Source: a virus
Reading direction: 5' to 3' (one strand)
Length of the DNA: 31,922 nt
Virus record (IMG/VR): IMGVR_UViG_3300044825_000722
Coordinates: 1-31,922 of that record
Part shown: one piece after another, positions 11,275-19,962 of the stretch
Numbering within the stretch: position 1 is the first letter of the stretch
How the letters are laid out: every line of letters starts with the position of its first letter
The notes under the pieces: generated by a model
Seen by the model: the letters and a program-made list of their open reading frames with translations, nothing else
The model's database searches: none
Told to the model about the DNA's origin: nothing
Translations under genes and position numbers: made by a program

Positions 11275-12428
11275 CACAACTCCGCACTAAATCCGAGATA
11301 AGCCGACGTGGTGTTATTACCGATAAGGAGACTTGCTCCCCCAGCGGTAAGTCCAGATGCCACCGCGTAACCGACATTCACCCCGTCAGGTGTTGATCCG
11401 GCACCGTCAAGAGTAGGCAGCGCGTTTGTCGCGGTTACGCTGTTGCTTCCGTGATTCACCGCATAGTGAGACGCTGTCCCAGACGTGTCAATCGCGGTCG
11501 GAGTGACGCGCATAGTGACCGGGAAGTTCACGAGAACACCGCCTGTTGTGGTGCTTACGCTAAAGCCGCTGCCAAATCGCGCGTATGCGCCGTCACGCTT
11601 GCGGAAGTAGTACCGCTGGCACTCCCGCAACTCCTGACCATACGACTTGAACTCAAAATCCGTCGCCACATCACCAGTCTCCAACTGGACACCCGTGATC
11701 TGCCAGTAGTTGTTAGTGGCGGCAGCAAGATTTGTCTGACCGACAGCGTAGTTCGCTGCCGTATAGGCACCCCACGTTGTCGCAAGCGTCCCGCTAGTGA
11801 AGTTAGATCCAGCACCCAAGTACCACGCAACACCAAGCGAGGCAGCATTGTCGTTATCAAACGCGCCAGTTGTATCAGCGGGAAACGTGACGGTCTTCTT
11901 CTCCCACGTCGCACTCGCGCTAATCGTGTACGCAGCCGACACCGAACGAGTGTTGTCAACGTCATACAGATTGCAGGTGTACGTTCCCGTCACATTGCTC
12001 TTTACCCAAAACGACAACGTAAGTTGCTGCGCTGACGCAGTACCCTTAGCGATCCGCTGCACATCCTGACCCTCAAGCAACTGCTGAACGTAGGCTTGAT
12101 CTGAGGCAGCCGGTGAAGCGTCCGCAGTTGTCACAAGCATCTTGAGACTCTTGCGCAGGCCGCTGCCGGTTGGAGCATCGTTCTCAACGCTCTGCGTCCA
12201 AGTGCCAAGGCTTGAGGCGTTGAAGTACCAGCGATCAGCCGTGTAGTACCCGCCAGCCGTGATGCTCGCCGTAGACGTGCCACGCTGGGACACCTGCATA
12301 GCACCGTTATAAAGCAGATTACGGTTAGGTGAAGGCAAGCCACCCGTCACATTCCCAGACGAGTCAATCGCCAAACCACCAACAGAAGCAGCAGCATTAT
12401 TAACTGCACTGACACGTAAAGTGCTCAC
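11274..12428 (-). CDS. Tail fibre / receptor-binding protein with carbohydrate-binding module
   Basis: 384 residues. The segment NRNLLYNGAMQVSQRG followed by YYTADRWYF opens a jelly-roll carbohydrate-binding module (about residues 36-270) typical of phage and cyanophage fibres, ending in GVQLETGDVATDFEFKSYGQELRECQRYY, a very common closing motif. The last 110 residues are strand-rich and probably trimerise or contact the receptor. It starts with an ATGA overlap after the 77-residue gene. It is the last and largest fibre gene of the set, so likely the tip that binds host glycans. Confidence 0.85.
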   Translation of the reverse strand: MSTLRVSAVNNAAASVGGLAIDSSGNVTGGLPSPNRNLLYNGAMQVSQRGTSTASITAGGYYTADRWYFNASSLGTWTQSVENDAPTGSGLRKSLKMLVTTADASPAASDQAYVQQLLEGQDVQRIAKGTASAQQLTLSFWVKSNVTGTYTCNLYDVDNTRSVSAAYTISASATWEKKTVTFPADTTGAFDNDNAASLGVAWYLGAGSNFTSGTLATTWGAYTAANYAVGQTNLAAATNNYWQITGVQLETGDVATDFEFKSYGQELRECQRYYFRKRDGAYARFGSGFSVSTTTGGVLVNFPVTMRVTPTAIDTSGTASHYAVNHGSNSVTATNALPTLDGAGSTPDGVNVGYAVASGLTAGGASLLIGNNTTSAYLGFSAEL

Positions 12429-12658
12429 GACTGGCCTCCTAGCAGCGCCGCAACCTCAACCTCAGACAAGCCAAGCGATGCCAACTTGGCGATAGCAGAC
12501 TCACGCGCAGCAGCACGCTCCGCCTCAGCGGCAGCAGCAGCGGCCTCAGCGGCGGCGTAGGCGGCAGCGTCAGCGTCACGCTGCGCTTGTTCTTCCGGCG
12601 TGAAGTCACGTTCCGTTATCTCGCCTGTAGCGGCGTCAATAATTAGAATATCAGCCAT
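12425..12658 (-). CDS. Alanine-rich coiled-coil protein, probable tail fibre assembly factor
   Basis: 77 residues. The first 20 (ADILIIDAATGEITERDFTPEEQ) resemble the start of many small fibre-assembly proteins. The rest is an alanine-rich charged helix (DADAAAYAAAEAAAAAAEAERAAARE) that should coil. It lies between two fibre genes and is coupled to the larger by ATGA. By analogy with phage fibre chaperones it may fold or attach the downstream fibre, but this is inference. Confidence 0.68.
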   Translation of the reverse strand: MADILIIDAATGEITERDFTPEEQAQRDADAAAYAAAEAAAAAAEAERAAARESAIAKLASLGLSEVEVAALLGGQS

Positions 12659-12660
12659 AT

Positions 12661-13281
12661 CTAATTCCTAATTCCATATACGCGCAAATTTCCGGTAACG
12701 TTACCCGCAGAACACAAAAGCGTGAAACCTGTGTACGAGGTTGTAAGTGAATGGTTTCCGACATATTGACTAATGGTTGCTCCGGAAGATGCGTCATAAT
12801 TTACTCCGGTTGCAAAATTCGTTTCCGTCGCAATAAATGGTCGATATACGTACGCTCGAATATCACAACCTTGCGCGTCAGTTCTTGCGCTACCCAGTCT
12901 GCTTGATGTTTGCGACGAAGATCTTGAACCCGTTACAGTGGAACTTGAAACTTCCAAATATTGAAACGTGTAGTTCGCTGCCGTTGCGTCTGAGCCGGAT
13001 ACCCGCATCCTAATGGCTACGTCAAGTCCCTGACTGCCAACAAGATCATTTAGCAAAATCAAATAGTTATTGTAAGTTGCGGAAAAACAATTATCTACCG
13101 AAATGGTTGACTGCGCCGAAAACGTTGCGTCGGTGATCTTCACCAACCCGCCAGCCGTATTGATCTGCGTCTGGATAGCGGAAGTCACACCATCCAAATA
13201 TCCCAACTCCGTATCAGACACCGTCGTATTCAGCGACGTGACACCCGTCACGGGACCAGAACCATTCAACACGATAGGCAT
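12661..13281 (-). CDS. Tail fibre-like protein, 206 aa
   Basis: ATG in a TAATG overlap. The N-terminus (VLNGSGPVTGVTSLNTTVSDTELGYLDGVTSAIQTQINTAGG) is the repeated adhesin-style helix and turn found in many phage fibres (SDTELGYLDGVTSAIQTQ). After residue 45 comes a beta-rich domain with a F-S-A-T-Y-N-N-Y-L-I-L core and a strand-rich end (FTLLCSAGNVTGNLRVYGIRN). The local base composition is more AT-rich than its neighbours, suggesting the domain was acquired separately. Probably part of the host-binding apparatus. Confidence 0.78.
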   Translation of the reverse strand: MPIVLNGSGPVTGVTSLNTTVSDTELGYLDGVTSAIQTQINTAGGLVKITDATFSAQSTISVDNCFSATYNNYLILLNDLVGSQGLDVAIRMRVSGSDATAANYTFQYLEVSSSTVTGSRSSSQTSSRLGSARTDAQGCDIRAYVYRPFIATETNFATGVNYDASSGATISQYVGNHSLTTSYTGFTLLCSAGNVTGNLRVYGIRN

Positions 13282-13793
13282 TACGGACCCACCTCAATCA
13301 GAACTAGAGTAGAACGGCTGCTGTCATGCTGTACAAGAGCACCAGTCGCATTAGCACCATTACGAAACTGTGTCTTGTAGGTTGTTGCGGAAGTTGTCGC
13401 AGGTTCGTCAAGTATCGCTGCGCCAATCGTTCCAACGCTGTTCTCGTCCGTTGTTCCGGTATAACCACCGACACCAAGAAATATCTGGGTTGCGCCACGC
13501 AACATCTGGACATACACGGCGCTACCAACATTGGACCCAACCTTGTAGCAGCCATTCTGCGCTAACAAGACAAGAATCTTGCTAGACGTGGACGCGGGTG
13601 TAATCGTCGCCGTCAAGCCAGTATCAGCGTAGACGTTTGTATTGTTCTGGGTCTGTGTTGCCGTGCTGCCGTACACCACTTGCAGCACCTTGCCGAAGCC
13701 AAGCGTCGGCAGCGTCAGCGAAACATCGCTACCTGTAGCGGGTGCGTCTATAGAGACGCTGCCGCTAGTAGTGCCATTAAGTTTCAGCGTCAT
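13281..13793 (-). CDS. Tail fibre-like protein, 170 aa
   Basis: Begins TLKLNGTTSGSVSIDAPATGSDVSLTLPT and continues GFGKVLQVVYG, a start shared by many short phage fibre proteins of aquatic phages. The rest is a beta-sandwich-like domain with T- and S-rich strands (TATITPASTSSKILVLLAQNG) and ends in DSSRSTLVLIEVGP. It follows the 129-residue gene with no gap and shares a TAATG overlap with the next fibre. Its partner fibres have similar N-termini, which probably mediate attachment to the baseplate. Confidence 0.8.
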   Translation of the reverse strand: MTLKLNGTTSGSVSIDAPATGSDVSLTLPTLGFGKVLQVVYGSTATQTQNNTNVYADTGLTATITPASTSSKILVLLAQNGCYKVGSNVGSAVYVQMLRGATQIFLGVGGYTGTTDENSVGTIGAAILDEPATTSATTYKTQFRNGANATGALVQHDSSRSTLVLIEVGP

Positions 13794-14183
13794 TTAAACC
13801 ACCGTCCAAGTGCTGCCGGAAGGAATCGTGACAGTCGCGGCGGTGCCGATGGTGATAGGACCCGCGCTCATCGCGTTATTACCCGAAGTAATGGTGTATG
13901 ACGTGGTGACTGTTTGATCGTTCTCATAAAAGATTTGATCAGTCCCACCACCCTTAGCACCAGCAGCAAACGGCACCCATCCTATCGCCGTACCGCCATA
14001 ATATTCAAGGGAATCAGTATCCGAAAGATAAGTAAACATGCCTTCCGACGGAGCAGCAATAGCCGACCCGCGTGCGGCAGTTCCAGCGAAAACCATCACA
14101 GTTTGCTGCATCAGGAACGTATCAACATCATCAGCAGTCAGGATTTCGCCAGCCGTGAAATCCTTAAACCCGGCACCTGCCAT
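13794..14183 (-). CDS. Tail fibre-like protein, 129 aa
   Basis: Starts GAGFKDFTAGEILTADDVDTFLMQQTVMVFAG and runs through SEGMFTYLSDTDSLEYYGGTAIGWVPF, a recurring attachment module in phages of aquatic bacteria and actinobacteria. The C-terminal half (ENDQTVTTSYTITSGNNAMSAGPITI...TVTIPSGSTWTVV) is a repeated-strand shaft found in fibres. A strong AGGGAAGGAAG site precedes the ATG. It is the first fibre after the distal tail protein and may be the adaptor on which the others dock. Confidence 0.8.
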   Translation of the reverse strand: MAGAGFKDFTAGEILTADDVDTFLMQQTVMVFAGTAARGSAIAAPSEGMFTYLSDTDSLEYYGGTAIGWVPFAAGAKGGGTDQIFYENDQTVTTSYTITSGNNAMSAGPITIGTAATVTIPSGSTWTVV

Positions 14184-14195
14184 TATCTTCCTTCC

Positions 14196-15452
14196 CTAGA
14201 AACCCAACGTGTTCTGATCCAAGACACCGAAAGTAGAAGAATCAAGAATCAGCGCACTCAACGCAAATGATAAACCGAACTCGATCCGGTGAGACGCCGG
14301 ACCAATACTGTGATCAATGCTCTCAATCACAGCCGCCTGGCGGATTTGACCACCCACATTATTCGGGGTGTACCGGACAGTGACAAGATCACCCAACTCC
14401 AAGTTGAGAACCGTGTTCTGCTGCTCCGTTGTCAAGCCTTGAAGGTTCACGCCAAGTTGGTTAAACCTGAGCCGTGGCACCCCGTACAAGGTGAGCAGCC
14501 AGTCCGCCAGTGACTCAGCCTCAGCAACACCATTCAACATGCTGTTATTTAAACTGTATGTGATGATGCCGTAGTCGTCCTGACTTGCTGTGAAATCAAC
14601 CGTCACATTATCGCCGGACAGGAGATCAATGTTCACGGAGTTCCGGACAAGTTCCGTCCCGTAAGCAACCTCAATAGCGTCAAATGGGACACCAGTTCCG
14701 TCGTCAGCGAAAATGGTGGACGTGGATCGTTGTAGTTCGCTGCGGTCACGGAACGTTAAAACGCCGGTTTTAGAGATGAAAAGGAACCCGGCCTCATTAT
14801 CTTCAACAGAACGCAAATATTCTAAAGCGTTTACTGGCTGCGGGTTGACAGTGCCACCGATAGCCTCACCGATGAAGTCTGACACGCCAGTCCCGATGCT
14901 GCGGCGAGCAGGAGACCAGCCGATTTCTGGCCGGTCAAGAATAGCGGTGATCCGCTGGCCGGATGTTTGAGGAACAGCAGTATGCGCCGAGATCGTTTGA
15001 CGCGCCAAAGTCGCCAAACCGTCCGCACTCTTAGCGACAGCCTCACTCATACCATCAAGTGAGTAAAGTAAATCCCAATCCTCAACTTGACCATTAAACT
15101 GTGCAGCGCCGTTACACAGGATTTGAACCTGTTTACGGGGGACAATCTGGCCGCTGTATGGGGAGACCGATGTTCCAGCCGTAGGGTCGAATGTGCGTGC
15201 GCGGTTATCTAGAACAATGGTGGCCGCGCCTGCATCCACGTTTTCTAGTTCCTGTGAACGTCCACGAGATATAGAAACACTGCGCACATATTGGGTTATA
15301 TCTTCAAGGAATTCACCAGCAAGCGGGTAAATACTCGTAACTGTGCCGCCGCTGAGAACACCTTTCGTAGGGTGATTCAAAGTGAAGAAGTTACCGGAAC
15401 CGCCAGCGGCAAGATCGAAAGCAATCTTGACTTGTGTGAGTGGCGTGTTCAT
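14196..15452 (-). CDS. Distal tail / minor tail protein, 418 aa
   Basis: Starts in an ATGA overlap with the tape measure stop. The first 200 residues (ITQYVRSVSISRGRSQELENVDAGAATIVLDNRARTFDP and IVPRKQVQILCNGAAQFNGQVEDWDL) are those of actinophage minor tail proteins that form the ring at the tail tip. The C-terminal part contains LNLELGDLVTVRYTP and a closing strand pattern. It probably plays the combined Dit/Tal-like role at the tip, holding the fibres encoded after it. Confidence 0.85.
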   Translation of the reverse strand: MNTPLTQVKIAFDLAAGGSGNFFTLNHPTKGVLSGGTVTSIYPLAGEFLEDITQYVRSVSISRGRSQELENVDAGAATIVLDNRARTFDPTAGTSVSPYSGQIVPRKQVQILCNGAAQFNGQVEDWDLLYSLDGMSEAVAKSADGLATLARQTISAHTAVPQTSGQRITAILDRPEIGWSPARRSIGTGVSDFIGEAIGGTVNPQPVNALEYLRSVEDNEAGFLFISKTGVLTFRDRSELQRSTSTIFADDGTGVPFDAIEVAYGTELVRNSVNIDLLSGDNVTVDFTASQDDYGIITYSLNNSMLNGVAEAESLADWLLTLYGVPRLRFNQLGVNLQGLTTEQQNTVLNLELGDLVTVRYTPNNVGGQIRQAAVIESIDHSIGPASHRIEFGLSFALSALILDSSTFGVLDQNTLGF

Positions 15453-18136
15453 GACCGGACCGTGATCGGGATTGCACCATTCCTACGCTCATACTGCTTC
15501 AACACGTCCACTACCTGACGGCCAACTTCCGCACCATCAGTACCCATACCGGCATTGACAGTCACATTTATCATGCTGCGTCCACCACTAGCCAGACGAT
15601 CAAGAGGAATAACGACCTCCGGACCAGCCTCACCTACCAGACCGATAGTAGGCTTAGTGACTAGACCGCCATCAGCGAACGGGTACGGTCCAAACATCAC
15701 ATCCAGATTCCGGCGCAAAGCGTCAATGTCTGGCATATCCTGAACCTGAGTCACCGGGATACCGCCACCGCCGACAGTGACAAAGAAACCATCACCGCCG
15801 GGAACCGACGGAGCAGCCGGAGCAGAAACAGCGGGACCTGATGGACGCGATGGGGTAGACACGTTCACGCGGCCATTGATGATGAATGAAAGTTCTGCCT
15901 CTAGTTCGTTAATAAGGTCGCGCATTTCCTTACGCGCCTTCGAACCCTTAGCCAGCGTCAACATGAACCCGCGAGCCATAGCAATAGCCGACCGGATACC
16001 AGCAGCCTCAAACGTCAACGCCGCTTCACGCGCAATCTCATTAGCGACATTGTTGTAATCCTCAACAGCCTTATTAGTGCTGTCAATCAACTCCTGCGTC
16101 TGACCACGGAAGTAGGCATCCACAACCTCAGTGCCACGCTCATAACCCAAATCCATAATCTGCTTCAACGTGGTCTTATTCAAACCACGCCGCATCAGGT
16201 CAAGCAGTTTCGCACCGAATTCCTTAAACCGGTCAGCCTGAGAAACGAATTCCTCCACGATCCCCTGAGCGCCAGTACGCGCAGCATCACGCGCCTTATT
16301 GTGAGCAGCCTGCAACTCGCCAAGAGTACGAATCTGCTCCTCAGTCGCCTCCTCCGTCAGATCACGCCGGTAATTCTCCAACTCAGTAAGCGTGTCAGTG
16401 ACAGCCTTCTGGCGCGCAGCGTAAGCCTCAGCAGCATTACCAATATTCAAGTAACCCGCGATGGTTGACTTGAAACTTTCCATCGTGTCACGCGATGCTT
16501 GCAGTGCTTCCGTGGCACGCTGACGCACATTATCGAATCGCTTTTGTTCTGATTCGGTGAGTTTGTCAATCTCCTCTTTTGCCTTCTTCGCGCCGCTACG
16601 CGTCTTTTCGTTTTCTTCCCTGATCCTCTTCAACGCGGCAGCAGTAAGATCAGCACCCTGCTCTAGACCCTGAGTGATAGCCGACGTGACAGTTCCGGAA
16701 GTTGTCCGCATGTCACTGAGAAGCCGACGAGATTCAACCGCCGCCATGAGAAGTTGCATGACGCTTTGCGCCGCAATCTCAGATTCCTCACCGATTTCCT
16801 GCGTAAGATCACGAACCGTTGGAAGAGTGTTTCCATATTCGATAGCCGCAGAAACCGTACCAGAAATGGCTGTGCTGAGACGCTCCTGAGCCATGTGGGA
16901 AAAACGATTGGTCGCAAGTAGGTAACGCGCCTCTGCCGTATATTGACCCGTGGAATCGCGCAGTTTATCTATAGACCTGCGGGTTCCCTCAGTCTCGTCA
17001 CGGAATCTCTCTTGCGCTGTGGCTGCCTGCTCCAAGTAGTAGATGAGAGCAGTAACACCAGCGATGGCCGCAGCGAATACCAGCAGCCGGGTAGACGCGG
17101 CGAGACGCGTCATCGCAGCAGACGCAAGATCAATAGCGCGAACCAAACCAAGCACAACGGTTTGATAAACACCCATCGTTGCGATGTTGATAAAAAGTGC
17201 TGTGCGCTTCAGCAGTAGCGCGGCAGTAAATGTGCCGACCGCGACAGCAGCAAACTTCAACGCCTCAGCATTATCACGAACGAACTGCGAGAATTCACGA
17301 ACCGTAGTGCTTAGATTCTTAAACGCCGGAGTCAGCATGTTAACCAGAGCCTCGATGAGAGGCATCAGCGCAAGACCGATATCCTCTTTAAGGTTGTCAA
17401 ACATGACAGAGAAACGCGCTGTGGCTGTCGTGGTCGCGGCAGCGACACCACCGACCTGCGACTCAACCTCTTGAAGGATCAACTGCTGAGCGCGGAGAAC
17501 CTCGCCACCCTCCATGAGGGTACGAATCTGATCCTTCTGCTGCTCACTGAAAGTCACGCCAGCACGCGACAAAGCCGTCATCCCACGGATGGGATCATTC
17601 AAAGCCTTGCCAAGCATCTTCGCCGCAGATTCAGCATCACCGAAACCGGCAGCCGCCAAATCCTGAGCAGCCATAACCGTGCGGTCAAAGATCGCCGCGA
17701 CACCCTCACCGACGTTCCGAATATTCTTAAACGTCAAAATCAGGTTAGCCGACTGTTGGATTAACTCGTCATCAACAGCAATCTGGTTACTGATCTTCTC
17801 CGACAAGTTAGCGACCTGATCGGCAGTGACCTGCGCCGCGCCACCAGTAGACTTGATAATCTGCGCCGTAGCCGCGTTAACCTTAATCGCTTCGTTAGCC
17901 TCAGCGACAGAATCCCGCAGCACATTCCCAAGAGCCTGAATCCCTTGGAAGCCGACACCGAAAGCGGCACCCAAAGCGATAGCACTTTTACCGATGTTCC
18001 GGAACGAAGTAGCGAAACCCCTATCAGCATCAGCAGCAACACCGGCCATCTGACCGATCTGCTTCTGCGCCTGCAAAAGTTTCTTATTATCCCAATCCGC
18101 AAGCAGCGAAACTAGGACAGCCGGGTTTCTAGCCAA
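15449..18136 (-). CDS. Tail tape measure protein
   Basis: 895 residues, TTG start with AGGAG 6 nt upstream, overlapping the gp10-like gene by 8 nt. Long helical protein with hydrophobic stretches near 293-333 and 350-367 and a helical middle (roughly 520-760). The end FADGGLVTKPTIGLVGEAGPEVVIPLDRL is a recurring motif of phage tape measures. At about 1.5 angstrom per residue it would set a tail of roughly 130 nm. It is made with the assembly chaperones encoded upstream and passes through the tail tube at injection. Confidence 0.95.
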   Translation of the reverse strand: MARNPAVLVSLLADWDNKKLLQAQKQIGQMAGVAADADRGFATSFRNIGKSAIALGAAFGVGFQGIQALGNVLRDSVAEANEAIKVNAATAQIIKSTGGAAQVTADQVANLSEKISNQIAVDDELIQQSANLILTFKNIRNVGEGVAAIFDRTVMAAQDLAAAGFGDAESAAKMLGKALNDPIRGMTALSRAGVTFSEQQKDQIRTLMEGGEVLRAQQLILQEVESQVGGVAAATTTATARFSVMFDNLKEDIGLALMPLIEALVNMLTPAFKNLSTTVREFSQFVRDNAEALKFAAVAVGTFTAALLLKRTALFINIATMGVYQTVVLGLVRAIDLASAAMTRLAASTRLLVFAAAIAGVTALIYYLEQAATAQERFRDETEGTRRSIDKLRDSTGQYTAEARYLLATNRFSHMAQERLSTAISGTVSAAIEYGNTLPTVRDLTQEIGEESEIAAQSVMQLLMAAVESRRLLSDMRTTSGTVTSAITQGLEQGADLTAAALKRIREENEKTRSGAKKAKEEIDKLTESEQKRFDNVRQRATEALQASRDTMESFKSTIAGYLNIGNAAEAYAARQKAVTDTLTELENYRRDLTEEATEEQIRTLGELQAAHNKARDAARTGAQGIVEEFVSQADRFKEFGAKLLDLMRRGLNKTTLKQIMDLGYERGTEVVDAYFRGQTQELIDSTNKAVEDYNNVANEIAREAALTFEAAGIRSAIAMARGFMLTLAKGSKARKEMRDLINELEAELSFIINGRVNVSTPSRPSGPAVSAPAAPSVPGGDGFFVTVGGGGIPVTQVQDMPDIDALRRNLDVMFGPYPFADGGLVTKPTIGLVGEAGPEVVIPLDRLASGGRSMINVTVNAGMGTDGAEVGRQVVDVLKQYERRNGAIPITVRS

Positions 18137-18683
18137 GTCCTGCTCCTAACCTTGCTTGCGCCACCTTCGCGGCATGATGAGCGACAGTCTCAATAGTTGT
18201 ACGCGCGTCACTAATGTTGAAATCCTCCGGCGAATCGTAGGCACCCCACACCAGACGAGACGCGCGACGGCCAGACTTAGAACGAATATTGTTCACGAAG
18301 CCGACACCGTTACCGTAAGTCCAACCCGTCTTAGGGTTGATCCCCGGACGAGGTGGCGCGCCATTTGTTTTACGGCCAGCCAACTCCCAAATGACACCCG
18401 CAGCCGTAGTGTTCTCCACACCCGCCACGTTCACGATGATGCCGCCACGCTTACGCCGCTTAGCCGTAGTCGTCTTGATACCGCCGCGAATAGTGCCGGG
18501 GTTGTAGCCGCCGCGCCAGCCACCCCAACCGGACAACCCTTCAGGGTCCACCATGCCGCGCGCCTCATTACGCAGCCGGTCAGCCTGACCCCTCAGCACC
18601 TTCAAAACGTCAAGCCGTAAATCGTTATCAAGGTCTTTCAACACGTCAAGCGTGTTACGGATACCCTTGATTTGGATTCCCAC
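18129..18683 (-). CDS. HK97 gp10-like protein (neck/tail component), 184 aa
   Basis: GTG start at 18683 with AGGGAG 4 nt upstream, 1 nt after the chaperone frameshift product's stop. The first 45 residues (IKGIRNTLDVLKDLDNDLRLDVLKVLRGQADRLRNEARGMVD) match the helical N-terminus of the HK97 gp10 family, and the rest is glycine-rich beta (GGIIVNVAGV). In most phages this gene lies between connector and tail terminator; here it sits between chaperones and tape measure. Assignment is moderate because the rest diverges. Confidence 0.6.
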   Translation of the reverse strand: MGIQIKGIRNTLDVLKDLDNDLRLDVLKVLRGQADRLRNEARGMVDPEGLSGWGGWRGGYNPGTIRGGIKTTTAKRRKRGGIIVNVAGVENTTAAGVIWELAGRKTNGAPPRPGINPKTGWTYGNGVGFVNNIRSKSGRRASRLVWGAYDSPEDFNISDARTTIETVAHHAAKVAQARLGAGLG

Positions 18684-18684
18684 G

Positions 18685-19100
18685 CTACTCCCTAGAAGCC
18701 TTCCGGTGCTGATAGGCACGCCACCGCAAATACCGTTGCATAGTGACAATCATTCGGTCTGACTCCGCGAGGACTGCACTAGGTGGAATGTGAAACTCGT
18801 AAGCGAGATGCACAATGTTCCACGTTACTGATTGCTCTCCAAAGGGACAATCTGCTCATCCTCGCCAAACTCCACCGTAGGATCAGTGGCGTCTAGCCAT
18901 TCCTCGAACGTGCCGACATTCTTGTCACGCCGCTTAACACTGTGCCACGCAAGCCAATAAACATCCGTCAACATGAACTGCTCTTGGAACTTTGCGACAG
19001 ACTTATTAAATTGCGCTTCGAACGCGACGAGATCAGCGGCAGAAATCTTAGCCTCTGCCGCTGACCCGTCAGCGTACTTAATGCGTAGGTTCATTTTCAT
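18685..19100 (-). CDS. Tail assembly chaperone GT, made by -1 frameshift (138 aa)
   Basis: The frame -1 to gene G is open after the slippery site and encodes 51 more residues (GEQSVTWNIVHLAYEFHIPPSA to RKASRE) before TAG at 18685-18687. This frame has no start of its own, and its LAYEFHIPPS start is typical of the second chaperone of actinophages. Slippage at CCCTTTG would fuse it to residues 1-87 of G. In long-tailed phages such G/GT pairs, in a fixed ratio, guide tail tube assembly around the tape measure protein. The coordinates cover both parts. Confidence 0.82.
18825..19100 (-). CDS. Tail assembly chaperone G, 91 aa
   Basis: Located between major tail protein and tape measure, as in nearly all long-tailed phages. 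It starts KMNLRIKYADGSAAEAKISAADLVAFEAQFNKSVAKF, with a strand-rich start and a long helix, and continues YWLAWHSVKRRDKNVGTFEEWLD, the classical tryptophan pattern of these chaperones (AWHSxKR). The last residues PLESNQ include the slippery heptamer for the GT fusion. The shorter product is the major form. Confidence 0.9.
   Translation of the reverse strand: MKMNLRIKYADGSAAEAKISAADLVAFEAQFNKSVAKFQEQFMLTDVYWLAWHSVKRRDKNVGTFEEWLDATDPTVEFGEDEQIVPLESNQ
18840..18846 (-). promoter_or_regulatory. Programmed -1 frameshift slippery heptamer CCCTTTG
   Basis: In gene G's frame the bases read C-CCT-TTG, an X-XXY-YYZ heptamer that allows both tRNAs to re-pair one base back. The -1 frame is closed upstream and open for 51 codons downstream, exactly filling the gap to the next gene. 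Confidence 0.8.
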
Positions 19101-19132
19101 GGCAGGAACTCCCTAACTAGCAGGAATGAAAG

Positions 19133-19546
19133 TTAAGCGGTAGCGCGAGTAACAGCGCCAGTGATCGGAAGCGAAACGCTCACGGTTGCGAGATCGCCAA
19201 CCGCGCCAGCAATCGGAGTGTATTCCGTCACCAGCACGTCAAAGCGGTATTCGGGAGAGGTGGACGATGGTGCAGCGGTTCCACCCGGACGGACAGCAAC
19301 AGCGACAGTTCCACCGAGGTTCGGGAAGAACAGTGAATCAATGCTGCCAGCCGCGAAATCCTGATGAAGTTCGAAGTCAACCGTACCCGACTTCAAACCA
19401 CCCACACGAGTCCGGTAACCACTGGTTCCGAAAGCGGTGGTTTCCACATCGTCAGCCGAAACGCTGATGGTAACGCTCGCACACGACGACGTGATGGTCG
19501 AACCGGCAAACACAATAACCGGATCAGTCAACACATACTTAGCCAT
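19133..19546 (-). CDS. Major tail tube protein, 137 aa
   Basis: The order of genes (after tail terminator, before chaperones) and the sequence (VIVFAGSTITSSCASVTISVSADDVETTAFGTSGYRTRVGGLKSGTVDFELHQDF) fit the beta-barrel tail tube proteins, whose DDVETTAFG...R..GLK.GTV motif is common among actinophages. It polymerises around the tape measure into the tail tube. AAGGAG lies 8 nt before the ATG, one of the strongest sites in the structural operon, as expected for a highly made protein. Confidence 0.88.
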   Translation of the reverse strand: MAKYVLTDPVIVFAGSTITSSCASVTISVSADDVETTAFGTSGYRTRVGGLKSGTVDFELHQDFAAGSIDSLFFPNLGGTVAVAVRPGGTAAPSSTSPEYRFDVLVTEYTPIAGAVGDLATVSVSLPITGAVTRATA

Positions 19547-19557
19547 TCAAATGCTCC

Positions 19558-19962
19558 TTACGCATAAACCGAAACAACAAATTCGGCTGATAGATAGGTG
19601 TTCTCACTTACGGTAATGCTTGTATAGTTCCGCATTTCCGTCACTCGCAAGTCGTCTATTTTGCCTGCGAGAGTCCTGTCACTTTCAATAGCCTTCTTAA
19701 CGCTGGTCGCGCTGAGAGGATCACAGTAAGCGTCTAGTGCGTTCTGCGCGTTCCGGTCAGACACCCGACCGACAATCACCAGCACAGTGAAAGTCATCGT
19801 GTCCAAGCCGCGCGCAAACGAAGTATCGAAAAGAATTCCTTGCGGCATCACGACCGCTATCGGAGGTTTCGGGTCATCCGGTACATACGCGCTAGTCCGA
19901 AGTCCGGTGATCGTTGCAAGGTTCGTTGCGATACCGGAACGAATCTCACTGATCGTAGCCAT
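19558..19962 (-). CDS. Tail terminator / tail completion protein, 134 aa
   Basis: Starts in a TAATG overlap with the connector stop. Begins ATISEIRSGIATNLATITGLRTSAYVPDDPKPPIAVVMP, the usual helix then proline-rich strand of tail terminator proteins (gpU/gp10-like in siphophages), and continues with a strand (DTMTFTVLVIVGRVSDRNAQNALDAY). It caps the finished tail for joining to the head. The position between connector and tail tube protein supports it. Confidence 0.82.
   Translation of the reverse strand: MATISEIRSGIATNLATITGLRTSAYVPDDPKPPIAVVMPQGILFDTSFARGLDTMTFTVLVIVGRVSDRNAQNALDAYCDPLSATSVKKAIESDRTLAGKIDDLRVTEMRNYTSITVSENTYLSAEFVVSVYA

Noticed and set aside
14513-14970. Plus-strand open frames under the tail genes
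   Set aside because: They have no ribosome binding sites, atypical composition and lie wholly opposite strongly supported minus-strand genes, so they are shadows.
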